Below are positions 1 to 7,683 of a DNA stretch of 15,961 bases, piece after piece. The first letter of the stretch is position 1. Each line of letters begins with the position of its first letter. The translations under genes and the position numbers were made by a program. The stretch is from Smithella sp. (GTDB taxonomy: Bacteria > Desulfobacterota > Syntrophia > Syntrophales > Smithellaceae): positions 1 to 15,961 of the forward strand of contig JAAZOZ010000038.1 of the NCBI GenBank assembly GCA_012797505.1, in the 5' to 3' direction. The notes below the pieces were generated by a model. It worked only from the letters and a program-made list of their open reading frames with translations, had not been told where the DNA came from and did not search any database.

Positions 1-68
1 CGAAAGCAACCGGAACTTACGGCCGTTTTGCTGAAGCTGTAAAAGTTATCAATCCCCGTAAAGAATAA
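1..68 (+). CDS. 3' end of an upstream gene, possibly a NifU-like Fe-S scaffold protein
   Basis: An open frame enters from the left edge and stops at TAA 66-68. The visible C-terminus reads KATGTYGRFAEAVKVINPRK followed by E. It ends 11 nt before the start of the GGGtGRT gene, and that gene's ribosome site (aaggag, 68-73) overlaps the stop codon region, so the two are probably co-transcribed. From memory, GGGtGRT genes often follow a small NifU-like iron-sulfur scaffold gene. The tail fits that, but 21 residues are not enough to prove it. Confidence 0.55.
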   Translation, partial: KATGTYGRFAEAVKVINPRKE

Positions 69-79
69 GGAGTAGAAAA

Positions 80-1078
80 ATGGCTTTATTTGAAGGATAC
101 GAAAGAAGAATCAAACAGATCACTCCTTTTCTCGCGAAATATGGAATTTCCTCGCTGGAGGAAGCCGAAAAAGTATGCCTCGAGAAAGGCGTGGATGTCA
201 GAAAAATCGTCAAGGAAATTCAGCCGATTTCATTTGAAAACGCCGGCTGGGCTTATCTGGTCGGCGCTGCCGCCGCCATTAAAAAAGGCCAGAAGACGGC
301 CGCCGATATCGCCGAAACGCTGGGTGAAGGATTGCAGTCCTTCTGCATTCCCGGGTCCGTCGCCGACGACCGCCAGGTGGGCATCGGACACGGCAATCTC
401 GCTTCCATGCTGCTTCGGGAAGAGACAAAATGCTTTGCATTTTGCGCGGGGCATGAATCATTTGCCGCGGCGGAGGGCGCCATCGGACTCGCCAAATCGG
501 CCAACAAGGCGCGCAAAGTTCCTCTGCGCGTCATTCTGAACGGTCTGGGAAAAGACGCGGCTCATATTATCGCCCGCGTCAACGGCTTTACCCATGTCGC
601 GACCGCATTTGACTACAAAACCGGAAAAGTTTCCGTGGCCAGGGAGAAAGCCTACTCCAAGGGCGACCGCGCGGCCGTGAGGTGCTACGGCGCCGATGAC
701 GTGCGCGAAGGCGTGGCCATCATGCATCTGGAAGGCGTGGATGTGGCCATCACGGGCAACTCCACCAACCCGACGCGGTTCCAGCATCCGGTGATGGGCG
801 TTTACAAAAAAGAATGCATTCTGGCCGGCAGGAAGTTTTTCTCCGTGGCTTCCGGCGGCGGAACGGGGAGAACGCTGCATCCCGATAATATGGCCGCCGG
901 CCCCGCCTCCTACGGCATGACCGACACCATGGGACGCATGCATTCAGACGCGCAGTTTGCCGGATCATCCTCCGTTCCCGCGCACGTGGAGATGATGGGG
1001 CTCATCGGCATGGGCAACAACCCGATGGTCGGCGCTTCGGTTGCCGTCGCCGTCGCTGTTGAACAGGCCATGAAATAA
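80..1078 (+). CDS. GGGtGRT family protein
   Basis: A 332-residue protein with the name-giving motif GGGTGRT at residues 259-265, followed by LHPDN. The length is normal for the family and no signal peptide or membrane segment is visible, so it should be cytoplasmic. The sequence is rich in small residues, with glycine-rich stretches around residues 100-135 (GIGHGN, FCAGHESF) and 300-325, suggesting a nucleotide- or cofactor-binding fold. The family is found mainly in anaerobes and has no settled biochemical function that I know of. The start is supported by AAGGAG at 69-74, a few bases upstream. It sits just behind a gene whose tail may be a NifU-like Fe-S scaffold, which hints at a role in metal-cluster biology; that is inference. 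A strong terminator follows it. Confidence 0.9.
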   Translation: MALFEGYERRIKQITPFLAKYGISSLEEAEKVCLEKGVDVRKIVKEIQPISFENAGWAYLVGAAAAIKKGQKTAADIAETLGEGLQSFCIPGSVADDRQVGIGHGNLASMLLREETKCFAFCAGHESFAAAEGAIGLAKSANKARKVPLRVILNGLGKDAAHIIARVNGFTHVATAFDYKTGKVSVAREKAYSKGDRAAVRCYGADDVREGVAIMHLEGVDVAITGNSTNPTRFQHPVMGVYKKECILAGRKFFSVASGGGTGRTLHPDNMAAGPASYGMTDTMGRMHSDAQFAGSSSVPAHVEMMGLIGMGNNPMVGASVAVAVAVEQAMK

Positions 1079-1104
1079 TCGGGGATTTTCAAAAATGGAC
1101 ACAC

Positions 1105-1151
1105 AGCGGTCTTATGCCGCCCGCAAGGGCGGCTGCGGCCGCTCTTTTTTT
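1105..1151 (+). terminator. Rho-independent terminator between convergent genes
   Basis: Outer arms agcggtc (1105-1111) and ggccgct (1137-1143) pair with one G-U. Inner arms gccgccc (1116-1122) and gggcggc (1127-1133) enclose a gcaa tetraloop. A run of seven T follows at 1145-1151. It ends the GGGtGRT transcript. It lies between converging genes and may also block readthrough from the tup operon, although the T-run on that strand is poorer. Confidence 0.88.
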
Positions 1152-1165
1152 ACCCGGAAGAAATA

Positions 1166-2251
1166 TTATTTTTCCCGGCGCATGACGTGAACGGCCGTGG
1201 CCTTGAAGGACGCAAAAACCGTTGCGCCCTCGCACAGCCCCAGATCCTCGCAGGAAGACACGGTGAGATAGGCAACCACGGGAAAACCGCAGTCCAGAAC
1301 CAGTTTATAAAAAAAGGCCTGGCGGACAATCTTCTGAATTTGAGCCTCGAAGATGTTTCGGGCGCTCGAATTTTCCGGCGCTTCCCGCGACACAACGATA
1401 TTTTCCGGCCGGATGCAGCAAAAGACTTTCTGGCTGATCGGAGCGCTGCCCGTCGCCTCGATGGTTTTCCCCGACACAAGCACTTCCATCAGACCCGACC
1501 GGATGTTTTGGACGGTTCCTTCCAGAATCGTTTCGGTTCCGACAAAATTGGCCACAAACTCGGATTGGGGCTGATTGAAGATCTGCGCGGTCGCGCCGGT
1601 CTGGATGAGTCGTCCTTCAGACATCACCGTGACATCCTGCGCCAGGCGCAGGGTTTCTTCCCGGTCGTGCAGCGCCAGTACGGCGGTGATCTTCGTCTCT
1701 TCCAGAATATGCCGCAGATCATCGATCAGCGATTCGCGCGTCGGCGGATCGAGGGAGTTGAACGCCTCATCGAGCAAAATCAGATGAGGCTTCAGGGCAA
1801 AGGCGCGCGCCAGGGATACTCTTTTGGATTCTCCGCCCGAAAGCGTTTTGGCCGATCTTTTCGCCAGCGAACTGATGCCGAAATACGCCAGGGCGTCTTC
1901 GACGTTCTTCCGAATGTCGCTCTGCGTCATCCCGCGGAACTTGAGCCCCAGGGCCACATTTTTATAAACGGACGTGGAAAGCAGCAGCGGCTCCTGGAAA
2001 ACAACACAAACGCTCCTGCGCATCCAGGAACGCTCCGCGCTGGTTTCAATGGATCGTCCCTTGTAATATATTTTCCCCTGCTCCGGTTTGAGCAGGCCTG
2101 CCATTGTCAGCAACAGCGTGGACTTGCCCGCGCCGTTGGGTCCGATTAAAGCCAGAACTCTGCTTTCCTGAACCTTCAGATCCCGAATGTCCAGCACCCT
2201 GACGCCGCCGCGGTGAACCATTAAATTTTCGACGCTCAGAATCGTGTTCAT
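1166..2251 (-). CDS. tupC: Tungstate/molybdate-type ABC transporter ATP-binding protein (TupC-like) with C-terminal regulatory domain
   Basis: A 361-residue cytoplasmic ATPase that would drive oxyanion import with the TupB-like permease. Walker A is GPNGAGKST (37-45), the Q-loop glutamine is residue 86, the signature is LSGGE (137-141, E in place of the usual Q), Walker B is LILLDE (157-162), the D-loop is SLD (166-168) and the switch histidine is H195. About 130 further residues follow, ending in a segment (VFASFKATAVHVM) resembling the TOBE/MOP-like C-terminus of ModC/WtpC ATPases, where oxyanion binding can inhibit transport. The start codon overlaps the permease stop by 4 nt (ATGA, 2248-2251), so translation is coupled. 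It is the last gene of the operon. Tungstate is preferred over molybdate because of the TupA and TupB neighbours; substrate is not provable from the ATPase alone. Confidence 0.88.
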   Translation of the reverse strand: MNTILSVENLMVHRGGVRVLDIRDLKVQESRVLALIGPNGAGKSTLLLTMAGLLKPEQGKIYYKGRSIETSAERSWMRRSVCVVFQEPLLLSTSVYKNVALGLKFRGMTQSDIRKNVEDALAYFGISSLAKRSAKTLSGGESKRVSLARAFALKPHLILLDEAFNSLDPPTRESLIDDLRHILEETKITAVLALHDREETLRLAQDVTVMSEGRLIQTGATAQIFNQPQSEFVANFVGTETILEGTVQNIRSGLMEVLVSGKTIEATGSAPISQKVFCCIRPENIVVSREAPENSSARNIFEAQIQKIVRQAFFYKLVLDCGFPVVAYLTVSSCEDLGLCEGATVFASFKATAVHVMRREK

Positions 2252-2946
2252 CGTGGATGCTGCCTTTGCTGAACGTGGGTCAGCAGCAGATTCACCAGAA
2301 ACGCAAGGAGCAAAAGGATAATGCCCAGCGCTATGGCGATATCGAAGTTCCCCTTGCCGGTTTCCATCACCGTCGCGGTCGTCAGCACGCGCGAATATCC
2401 TTTGATGTTGCCGCCGACCATGATCGATGCTCCGACTTCAGAAATCACGCCCCCGAAACCCGCCATGACGGCCGCCAAAAGCGGAAGGCGGGATTCCTTG
2501 ATGAGAACCCAGACCATCTGCATCCGGCTGGCGCCCAGCGACAGAATCTGCAGCCGCAGATTGGGCGGCAGATTCTGAATGGAGGCCAGCGAGATCCCCA
2601 TGACGATCGGCGTGGCAATGATCGCCTGGGCAATGATCATGGCGTAGGGAGTGTAGAGAATTTCAAGAAAACCGAATGGGCCGCTGCGCCAGATCATGAT
2701 GGTCACAAAAAGACCCACCACCACGGGCGGCAATCCCATGCCCGTGTTGATAATGCTGATGACCAGCCTTTTTCCCGGAAAGTTGTTTAACGCAACGACC
2801 GTCCCGACGGAAACGCCGAAGAACAGACTGATGAACGTGGCTGTCCCCGATATTTTCAGGGACAGCCACGTGACTCCCAGCACTTCGGGATCCAGGCTGA
2901 TCAGCAGTTGAAAAGCCTTGACGATTCCCTGAACAATTAATTCCAT
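2248..2946 (-). CDS. tupB: Tungstate ABC transporter permease (TupB-like)
   Basis: A 232-residue inner-membrane protein with about five to six hydrophobic segments, the usual size for TupB permeases. The cytoplasmic coupling (EAA-type) loop is visible as LSLGASRMQMVWVLIKESRL followed by PLLAAVMAGFGG, which should contact the TupC ATPase. The motif EVGASIMVGGNIKGYSRVLT is characteristic of the TupB group. The gene begins 6 nt after the TupA stop and overlaps the ATPase start by 4 nt, so the three genes form one operon read leftwards. Its predicted role is to form the membrane channel for tungstate, or a related oxyanion, delivered by the periplasmic binding protein. The start has only a weak purine-rich ribosome site lying inside the end of tupA, which suggests translational coupling. 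Confidence 0.9.
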   Translation of the reverse strand: MELIVQGIVKAFQLLISLDPEVLGVTWLSLKISGTATFISLFFGVSVGTVVALNNFPGKRLVISIINTGMGLPPVVVGLFVTIMIWRSGPFGFLEILYTPYAMIIAQAIIATPIVMGISLASIQNLPPNLRLQILSLGASRMQMVWVLIKESRLPLLAAVMAGFGGVISEVGASIMVGGNIKGYSRVLTTATVMETGKGNFDIAIALGIILLLLAFLVNLLLTHVQQRQHPR

Positions 2947-2952
2947 CGTTGA

Positions 2953-3819
2953 TTATTTTCCCAGATCTTCAACTTTCTTTCCGGCATCCGGGAAAAATAA
3001 AGGCGAACCGTATTTATCCACGCCAAATGTCTTAATGATGGTCTGCGTTTTTTTGGAAACCATAAAATCGGCAAAGGCTTTGGCGCCTGGGGCATTGGCT
3101 TTCGGCCACTTTGCGCCGTTGACTTCAATCACATGGTAAATGTTGAGCAGCGCCGCGTCGCCTTCATTCAGAATCTCCAGCCCCAGATTTTTTCTCATGG
3201 CCAGATAGGTGCCCCGGTCCGACAGTGTGTAGGCTTTTTTCTCGGAGGCGACGTTCAGCGTCTGTCCCATACCCAGCCCCGTTTCCTGAAACCATTTCTG
3301 TCCCGACGGATTGATGTTCGCCTTTTTCCAAAGGGTCTTTTCCTTTGCGTGTGTTCCGGAGTTGTCCCCACGCGAAATAAACAGAGCGTTGGCGGCGGCA
3401 ATCTTCTTCAGCGCGTCCGAGGAGGATTTGATGCCCTTGATTGCGGCCGGGTCGGACGGCGGGCCCACAATGATGAAGTCATTGTGCATCACCAGGCGGC
3501 GGTTGATTCCGTAGCCCGCTTCAACAAACTTCTTCTCGGCATCCGGCGAATGAACCAGCATAACATCGGCCTCGCCTTTTTCCCCCATCTTCATTGCCTG
3601 TCCGGAACCGACGGCGATCGTCTTCACGAAGTAGCCCGTCTCTTTTTCAAAAAGGGGAATTAAAACATCGAGCAGGCCGGAATCCTGCGTGCTGGTTGTT
3701 GTGGCCAGAATGATGTTTTTCTGCTTGGGGGCCGCGAACGCACCGGTTGCGCCCAGCACAACCAGAGACGCGACGACGGCCAGGAGGATAAACCGCTTGC
3801 TGCTTTTGAATATTTTCAT
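2953..3819 (-). CDS. tupA: Tungstate-binding periplasmic protein (TupA)
   Basis: A 288-residue substrate-binding protein. A Sec signal peptide (residues 1 to about 29, ending AFA) exports it to the periplasm. The mature protein starts with the TupA ligand motif ATTTSTQDSG (from residue 39) and carries a second conserved motif SRGDNSGT (149-156); both belong to the oxyanion pocket in this family. LVHSPDAEKKFVEAGYG and the NDFIIVGP segment are also typical. The start is backed by GGAG 7 nt upstream. It lies directly upstream of tupB and 22 nt downstream of a second, divergent binding protein, so it is the best candidate for the cognate receptor of this transporter. Tungstate rather than molybdate specificity follows from family membership, not from a direct feature. 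Confidence 0.92.
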   Translation of the reverse strand: MKIFKSSKRFILLAVVASLVVLGATGAFAAPKQKNIILATTTSTQDSGLLDVLIPLFEKETGYFVKTIAVGSGQAMKMGEKGEADVMLVHSPDAEKKFVEAGYGINRRLVMHNDFIIVGPPSDPAAIKGIKSSSDALKKIAAANALFISRGDNSGTHAKEKTLWKKANINPSGQKWFQETGLGMGQTLNVASEKKAYTLSDRGTYLAMRKNLGLEILNEGDAALLNIYHVIEVNGAKWPKANAPGAKAFADFMVSKKTQTIIKTFGVDKYGSPLFFPDAGKKVEDLGK

Positions 3820-3841
3820 ATCTTGTCTCCTTCTTCAGGTT

Positions 3842-4714
3842 TTATTTGTTCTGCAGTTTCTGCCATTCCACGGAATTGGGGAAAAACAGCGGCGCGCCGT
3901 ATTTGTCTTTGCCGAAATCCCGGATGATCAACTGGCCTTTTTCCGGTGACGTCAGCCACTTGACGAACGTCAGGGTGTCTTTGTGGTTGACTTTTGGGAA
4001 TTTGGCCGGGTTGACCGGTATCAGCGAAATGTAATTCAACAGCGCCTCGTCGCCTTCCACCAGGATGACCACTTTGATCTGATCTTTCAGGGACAGGAAG
4101 GTGGCCCGGTCAATCACCGTATATGCGGCCTGCTGATCGGTGTATTTCAGCGTGGGAATATTTCCTTCCGCCCCCTTTTCATAAACAACATACCATGCGC
4201 CCTTAGGTTCGACACCTGATTTTTTCCAGAGTTCCATTTCCGCCACATGCGTGCCCGACTTGTCCCCCCGGCTGATGAATTTGGCGTTTGCCTCCATGAT
4301 TTTCTTCAAGGCCGCCGTTGCCGATTTTTCTCCCTTGACGGCAGCCGGGTCTGAAGCGGGGCCGACGATCACAAAATCGTTGTACATGAGTGGGATTCTT
4401 TCGGTGCCGTACCCGTCGGCAATAAACTTTTCCTCTAGGGATTTGGCATGCGCCATCACCAGATCGATCTGGCCGTTGGTGGCCAGCTTGAGCGCCGCAC
4501 CGGTCCCGGCGCCGACGTGGCGAACGCGGATTCCGGTTTCTTTTTCGAACTGATCTTCCAGCGCAGCCACAATGCCGGAGTCGATCGGTCCGATCGTACT
4601 GGATAAAAAGATGAACGGCTCGCTTTTCGGGGATGACAGAGACGCGCACCCCGCCGCCAGAACCAGGCAAAGCAAAACAACCAACGCCGACCATTTTCTG
4701 ACAAAAATCCTCAT
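3842..4714 (-). CDS. Second, divergent TupA-like oxyanion-binding lipoprotein
   Basis: A 290-residue paralogue of the adjacent TupA, first in the operon. An N-terminal hydrophobic segment ends in a lipobox-like AAGC with the cysteine at residue 23, so it is likely a membrane-anchored lipoprotein rather than a free periplasmic protein. It keeps SRGDKSGT (148-155), NDFVIVGP and the C-terminal FGKDKYGAPLFFP. The N-terminal ligand motif differs: LSSTIGPIDSG (38-48) replaces TupA's ATTTSTQDSG. An in-frame ATG exists at 4762, but I chose 4714 because GGAG (4722-4725 on the complement) lies 7 nt upstream and the lipoprotein signal then starts at once. The ATG at 4720 is too close to that site. It may bind another oxyanion or act as a sensor; its ligand is unknown. 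Confidence 0.85.
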   Translation of the reverse strand: MRIFVRKWSALVVLLCLVLAAGCASLSSPKSEPFIFLSSTIGPIDSGIVAALEDQFEKETGIRVRHVGAGTGAALKLATNGQIDLVMAHAKSLEEKFIADGYGTERIPLMYNDFVIVGPASDPAAVKGEKSATAALKKIMEANAKFISRGDKSGTHVAEMELWKKSGVEPKGAWYVVYEKGAEGNIPTLKYTDQQAAYTVIDRATFLSLKDQIKVVILVEGDEALLNYISLIPVNPAKFPKVNHKDTLTFVKWLTSPEKGQLIIRDFGKDKYGAPLFFPNSVEWQKLQNK

Positions 4715-4870
4715 AATCATGCTCCTTTCACTTTTCATTTTTCGCACGTTTTCGTAATGCATTATGAGAATTTTATCAAGAATATTATCCCAAAATCTGA
4801 CGTTAAATTACCTTTTTGCCAATTATCGGCCCAATACCATTTAGAATTTGTTGATGGGAACATTTTACCC
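4715..4870 (-). promoter_or_regulatory. AT-rich upstream region of the tup operon, presumed promoter zone
   Basis: The stretch just before the operon's first gene is much more AT-rich than the coding DNA around it, with TAATAT, GATAAAAT and TTTAACG elements on the minus strand. Several weak -35/-10 pairings are possible, such as TTAACG with TATTCT at 16 nt spacing. None is good enough to name. No oxyanion-sensor operator was recognised. Confidence 0.35.
4722..4725 (-). promoter_or_regulatory. Ribosome binding site fixing the start of the TupA-like lipoprotein
   Basis: Read on the minus strand the sequence is AAAGGAGC followed by ATGATTATGAGG. The GGAG lies 7 nt from the second ATG (4714) but only 1 nt from the first (4720). 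This makes MRIFVRKW the most likely N-terminus rather than the longer frame from 4762. Confidence 0.7.
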
Positions 4871-4922
4871 GGGTGGATACAGAAGATGGGGAGAAAGGAA
4901 GCAGGGAAAGACTGAAAGTGGC

Positions 4923-4950
4923 TAGTGAATAGTGGATGGTGGATAGTAAA
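4923..4950 (+). repeat. Heptamer tandem repeat, 4 x 7 bp
   Basis: Four consecutive 7-bp units: tagtgaa, tagtgga, tggtgga, tagtaaa. They fit the pattern T(A/G)GT(G/A)(G/A)A with no gap. The repeat lies in the intergenic region between the divergent tup and efflux operons. A second 28-bp heptamer block lies about 120 bp further on. Confidence 0.75.
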
Positions 4951-5071
4951 AGAAAATGCAGGGAACCGCCGCTACCGATCCCGGCAATTTACCATTCAAT
5001 AGCCAGAGGTGCGTGCCTTCAGGCGCCAGGTCACAAGAGCCCAGCGCTGCTTTTCACTCATCACTCGTCTT

Positions 5072-5099
5072 CCTATGGCCCATTGCCCATTGCCTATGG
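5072..5099 (+). repeat. Heptamer repeat block, 4 x 7 bp, symmetrical order
   Basis: Four adjoining heptamers in the order cctatgg, cccattg, cccattg, cctatgg. The two inner units are identical and the two outer units are identical. It resembles the short tandem heptanucleotide repeats known from several bacterial genomes. No function can be read from the sequence. Confidence 0.75.
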
Positions 5100-5103
5100 A
5101 CCC

Positions 5104-5129
5104 GTAGGGAAGGGTTTGAAACTCCCTAC
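5104..5129 (+). repeat. Small inverted repeat upstream of the efflux operon
   Basis: gtaggga (5104-5110) and tccctac (5123-5129) form a perfect 7-bp inverted repeat around a 12-nt loop. There is no T-run, so it is not a classic terminator. It might be an operator or the relic of a mobile repeat. The rest of the 4871-5234 interval holds no convincing gene or clear sigma-70 promoter. Confidence 0.45.
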
Positions 5130-5234
5130 ACAACAATGGCACAAAATTTGATATAGGTGTGAACGAGATTTGATTTGTGATATGGAGTCCGTAAAAGTGC
5201 GGTTTACGATTTGAAAGGGTTGTCGACAACTTCT

Positions 5235-6515
5235 ATGCGCAAAATAATTTTCTTCCTCTTTTTGCTGTTTTTCATCCCGGCCCAGAGTCTTTTCGCGACG
5301 GATGACATTAAAAACGGAGACGTCCTCTCGCTGGAGCGGTGTATTGCCATTGCCCTGAAAAATCATCCCGCTCTGGGCGCGGCCGCCGGCGCCATCCATC
5401 AGTCGGAGAGCAAAATCGGCAAGGCCCGCGCCGGTTATTATCCCCAGCTTTCCATACAGTCCGGCTATTCTCGCATCGGCCCGCCGTCTTCGTCCCTGAG
5501 CAACAGCTCCTACGACTATTATTCCAACGCGCTGAACCTCAATCAGACGCTGTTTGACTTCGGCAAAACCTCCACCGCCGTGGATATTCAGAAACTGGGC
5601 AAGCAGTCGGCCCAAGCGGATTTTCAGGACACCGCCTCTTCGCTCACGTACAGCGTTCAGGACGCCTACTTCTCGCTTCTCAAAGCCAAGATGAGCGAAA
5701 CCGTCGCCGTGGAGACCGTCGGCCAGTTTCAGCAGCACTTTGAAATGGCCCGGACATTTTTTGAAACGGGGAAAAGCTCCAAGATTGACGTAACCAGCGC
5801 GGAAGTCAATCTCAGCAACGCCCGCATCCAGTTGATTTCCGCCCAGAACGCCCTGCGTCTCGCGCGGGTGAATCTCAACAAGGCCATGGGCGTGATTACC
5901 GCCCCCGAATACGAAATTCAGGAAAATTTCAATATGCAAGCGTCGGATATTACGTTTGAAGCCGCTCTTGCCCGGGCCTATGAAAACCGGCCGGACATCC
6001 AGTCAATCGCCCTGAAAAAAGACGCGCTGGAAAAAACGGTCGATCTCAATAAAAAGGACTATCTGCCCATCCTTTCCGGAAATGCCGCCTACGGCTACGC
6101 AGGACAGGATTCCTCCCTGAATCAGTCCTGGAATGTCGGCGTCGCCGTCACTTTCCCTTTTTTTTCGGGCTTCTCCACCAAATACGCCGTCGAAGAGGCA
6201 AGAGCCGGTCTGGATATTGCCAAAGCCAATGAGGAAACGCTTCGCCAGAAAGTCTTTCAGGAAGTCAAGTCCGCGTGGCTCAACCGCCACGAGGCTTTTG
6301 AGCGGATCGAGGCTGGCAAAATCACCGTGCGCCAGGCCGAAGAATCGTTGGAGCTCGCCCAGGGCCGCTATGCGACGGGCGTAGGCAATTCGATTGAAAT
6401 CACCGACGCCATGATCAAGCTCAACAACGCCAAAATGACCTACATTGCCGCCTTGTCCGATTTCAACATCGCCGAAGCCAGTCTGGAGAAAGCCATGGGA
6501 GCAAAAACGCCATGA
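5235..6515 (+). CDS. TolC-family outer-membrane efflux protein
   Basis: A 426-residue outer-membrane factor. A clear signal peptide (MRKIIFFLFLLFFIPAQS, then LFA before TDD) sends it through the Sec pathway. The mature part has the two-fold OEP repeat of this family: N-terminal half with SLERCIAIALKNHPAL and the C-terminal half with FEAALARAYENRPDIQ, each followed by long heptad-like helices. The C-terminus lacks any extra domain. A longer frame begins at TTG 5211, but 5235 gives a textbook signal peptide. Neither start has a well-spaced ribosome site; aaaggg at 5214-5219 is 15 nt away. It heads a four-gene operon and overlaps the adaptor gene by 4 nt (ATGA at 6512), so it should be the exit duct for the MacAB-like pump. 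Substrate is unknown. Confidence 0.92.
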   Translation: MRKIIFFLFLLFFIPAQSLFATDDIKNGDVLSLERCIAIALKNHPALGAAAGAIHQSESKIGKARAGYYPQLSIQSGYSRIGPPSSSLSNSSYDYYSNALNLNQTLFDFGKTSTAVDIQKLGKQSAQADFQDTASSLTYSVQDAYFSLLKAKMSETVAVETVGQFQQHFEMARTFFETGKSSKIDVTSAEVNLSNARIQLISAQNALRLARVNLNKAMGVITAPEYEIQENFNMQASDITFEAALARAYENRPDIQSIALKKDALEKTVDLNKKDYLPILSGNAAYGYAGQDSSLNQSWNVGVAVTFPFFSGFSTKYAVEEARAGLDIAKANEETLRQKVFQEVKSAWLNRHEAFERIEAGKITVRQAEESLELAQGRYATGVGNSIEITDAMIKLNNAKMTYIAALSDFNIAEASLEKAMGAKTP

Positions 6516-7678
6516 AGAAAATTCTTGTCGCAAGCGTCATCCTGATCCTGATTCTGATCGCCCTGTTTATCTTTCTCAGCCGCCGCGAACCGGTGCCGCA
6601 GTATATCACCCAGACGGCGGACCGGGGCGACATCCGCGCTACGGTTTCCGCCACGGGAACCGTCAATGCCGTCACGACCGTTCTGGTCGGCACGCAGGTG
6701 TCCGGAACGATCAAGACGCTGTTTGTCGATTACAATTCCACGGTCAGACAAGGCCAGCTTTTGGCCCAGATCGATCCCGCTTCGTTTGAGGCGCAGGTGG
6801 CCCAGGCCGCCGCCAATCTTTCGCTGGCCCGCGCCAATCTGGAAAAATCCAAAGTCGCCCTGCGCGACACCGTTTCCACCTTTGAACGAAACAAAATCCT
6901 TTTCGGGAAAAATTTCATTTCCAAACACGATCTGGATACGTCCGAAACCGCTTACCTTTCCGCCCTGGCTCAGATCAAGGCCTCCGAAGCGCAGGTGGAG
7001 CAGACCCGGGCGGCGCTGAACCTCGCGCAAACCAATCTCCGCTACACGCGGATTATTTCGCCGGTTAACGGAACGGTCATCTCGCGCAGCGTGGACGTCG
7101 GGCAGACCGTCGCCGCCAGTTTTCAGACGCCCACGCTGTTTACCATCGCCCAGGATCTGACCAAAATGCAGATTGTGGCCAATATCGACGAAGCGGACAT
7201 CGGCCGTCTGCGCGTGGGCCAACCCGTCACCTTCACCGTGGACGCCTATCCCGATCTGACGTTTCGGGGAAATGTTTCGGAAATCCGCAACTCGCCGATC
7301 ACCGTGCAAAATGTCGTCACCTATGACGTGATTGTCAAGGTGGACAACGCGGATCTGAAACTCAAGCCGGGCATGACGGCCAACGTCTCGATCGTCATCG
7401 ACGACAAAAAAGGAATCCTGCGGGTTCCCAACGCCGCGCTGCGGGTCAAAATCCAGGACAAAACCTCCTCCGCGCCTGCGCCGAAAGGCCCCGGCGTCTG
7501 GGTGCTGGAGAACAACAAGCCCAAACGCATTCCGCTTTCGGTCGGCATCAGCGACAACCGCTTTACGGAAGTCGTCTCCGGAAAGATTTCGGAGGGCGCC
7601 GCGATCATTGTGGAAGTCAAAAGCAACGACCAGAAAAACGCGGCGACGCAAACCCAGCGGCCCGGACCGAGGTTCTAG
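6512..7678 (+). CDS. macA: MacA-like periplasmic adaptor of a tripartite efflux pump
   Basis: A 388-residue membrane-fusion protein. One N-terminal membrane segment (about residues 4-22) anchors it in the inner membrane. A lipoyl/biotinyl-like half (GTQVSGTIKTLFVDYNSTVR, residues about 58-77) is followed by a coiled-coil hairpin (roughly 95-175). The second lipoyl half contains SPVNGTVIS, and the beta-barrel domain carries DEADIGRLRVGQPV and the strongly MacA-like QNVVTYDVIVKVDNADL. It links the ABC permease to the TolC-like channel and in MacAB systems stimulates the ATPase. Its ATG overlaps the outer-membrane gene's TGA. It ends 5 nt before the ATPase gene. Substrate could be a macrolide, peptide or lipid; the sequence does not decide. 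Confidence 0.92.
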   Translation: MKKILVASVILILILIALFIFLSRREPVPQYITQTADRGDIRATVSATGTVNAVTTVLVGTQVSGTIKTLFVDYNSTVRQGQLLAQIDPASFEAQVAQAAANLSLARANLEKSKVALRDTVSTFERNKILFGKNFISKHDLDTSETAYLSALAQIKASEAQVEQTRAALNLAQTNLRYTRIISPVNGTVISRSVDVGQTVAASFQTPTLFTIAQDLTKMQIVANIDEADIGRLRVGQPVTFTVDAYPDLTFRGNVSEIRNSPITVQNVVTYDVIVKVDNADLKLKPGMTANVSIVIDDKKGILRVPNAALRVKIQDKTSSAPAPKGPGVWVLENNKPKRIPLSVGISDNRFTEVVSGKISEGAAIIVEVKSNDQKNAATQTQRPGPRF

Positions 7679-7683
7679 CGGCC

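Noticed and set aside
1187..2149. A 320-codon plus-strand frame antisense to tupC
   Set aside because: The minus-strand frame has all ABC ATPase motifs in order; the antisense frame has no recognisable domains and is a shadow of GC-rich coding DNA.
5211..5234. Upstream TTG start for the TolC-like gene
   Set aside because: No well-placed ribosome site, and the extra eight residues would precede an already ideal signal peptide starting at 5235.
5094..5939. A 281-codon minus-strand frame antisense to the TolC-like gene
   Set aside because: No family signature, and it covers a region already explained by the outer-membrane factor with a signal peptide and OEP repeats.
6440..7651. A 403-codon minus-strand frame antisense to macA
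   Set aside because: Low-complexity Arg/Gly/Asp/His composition typical of the reverse frame of a GC-rich gene; the plus strand encodes a clear MacA.
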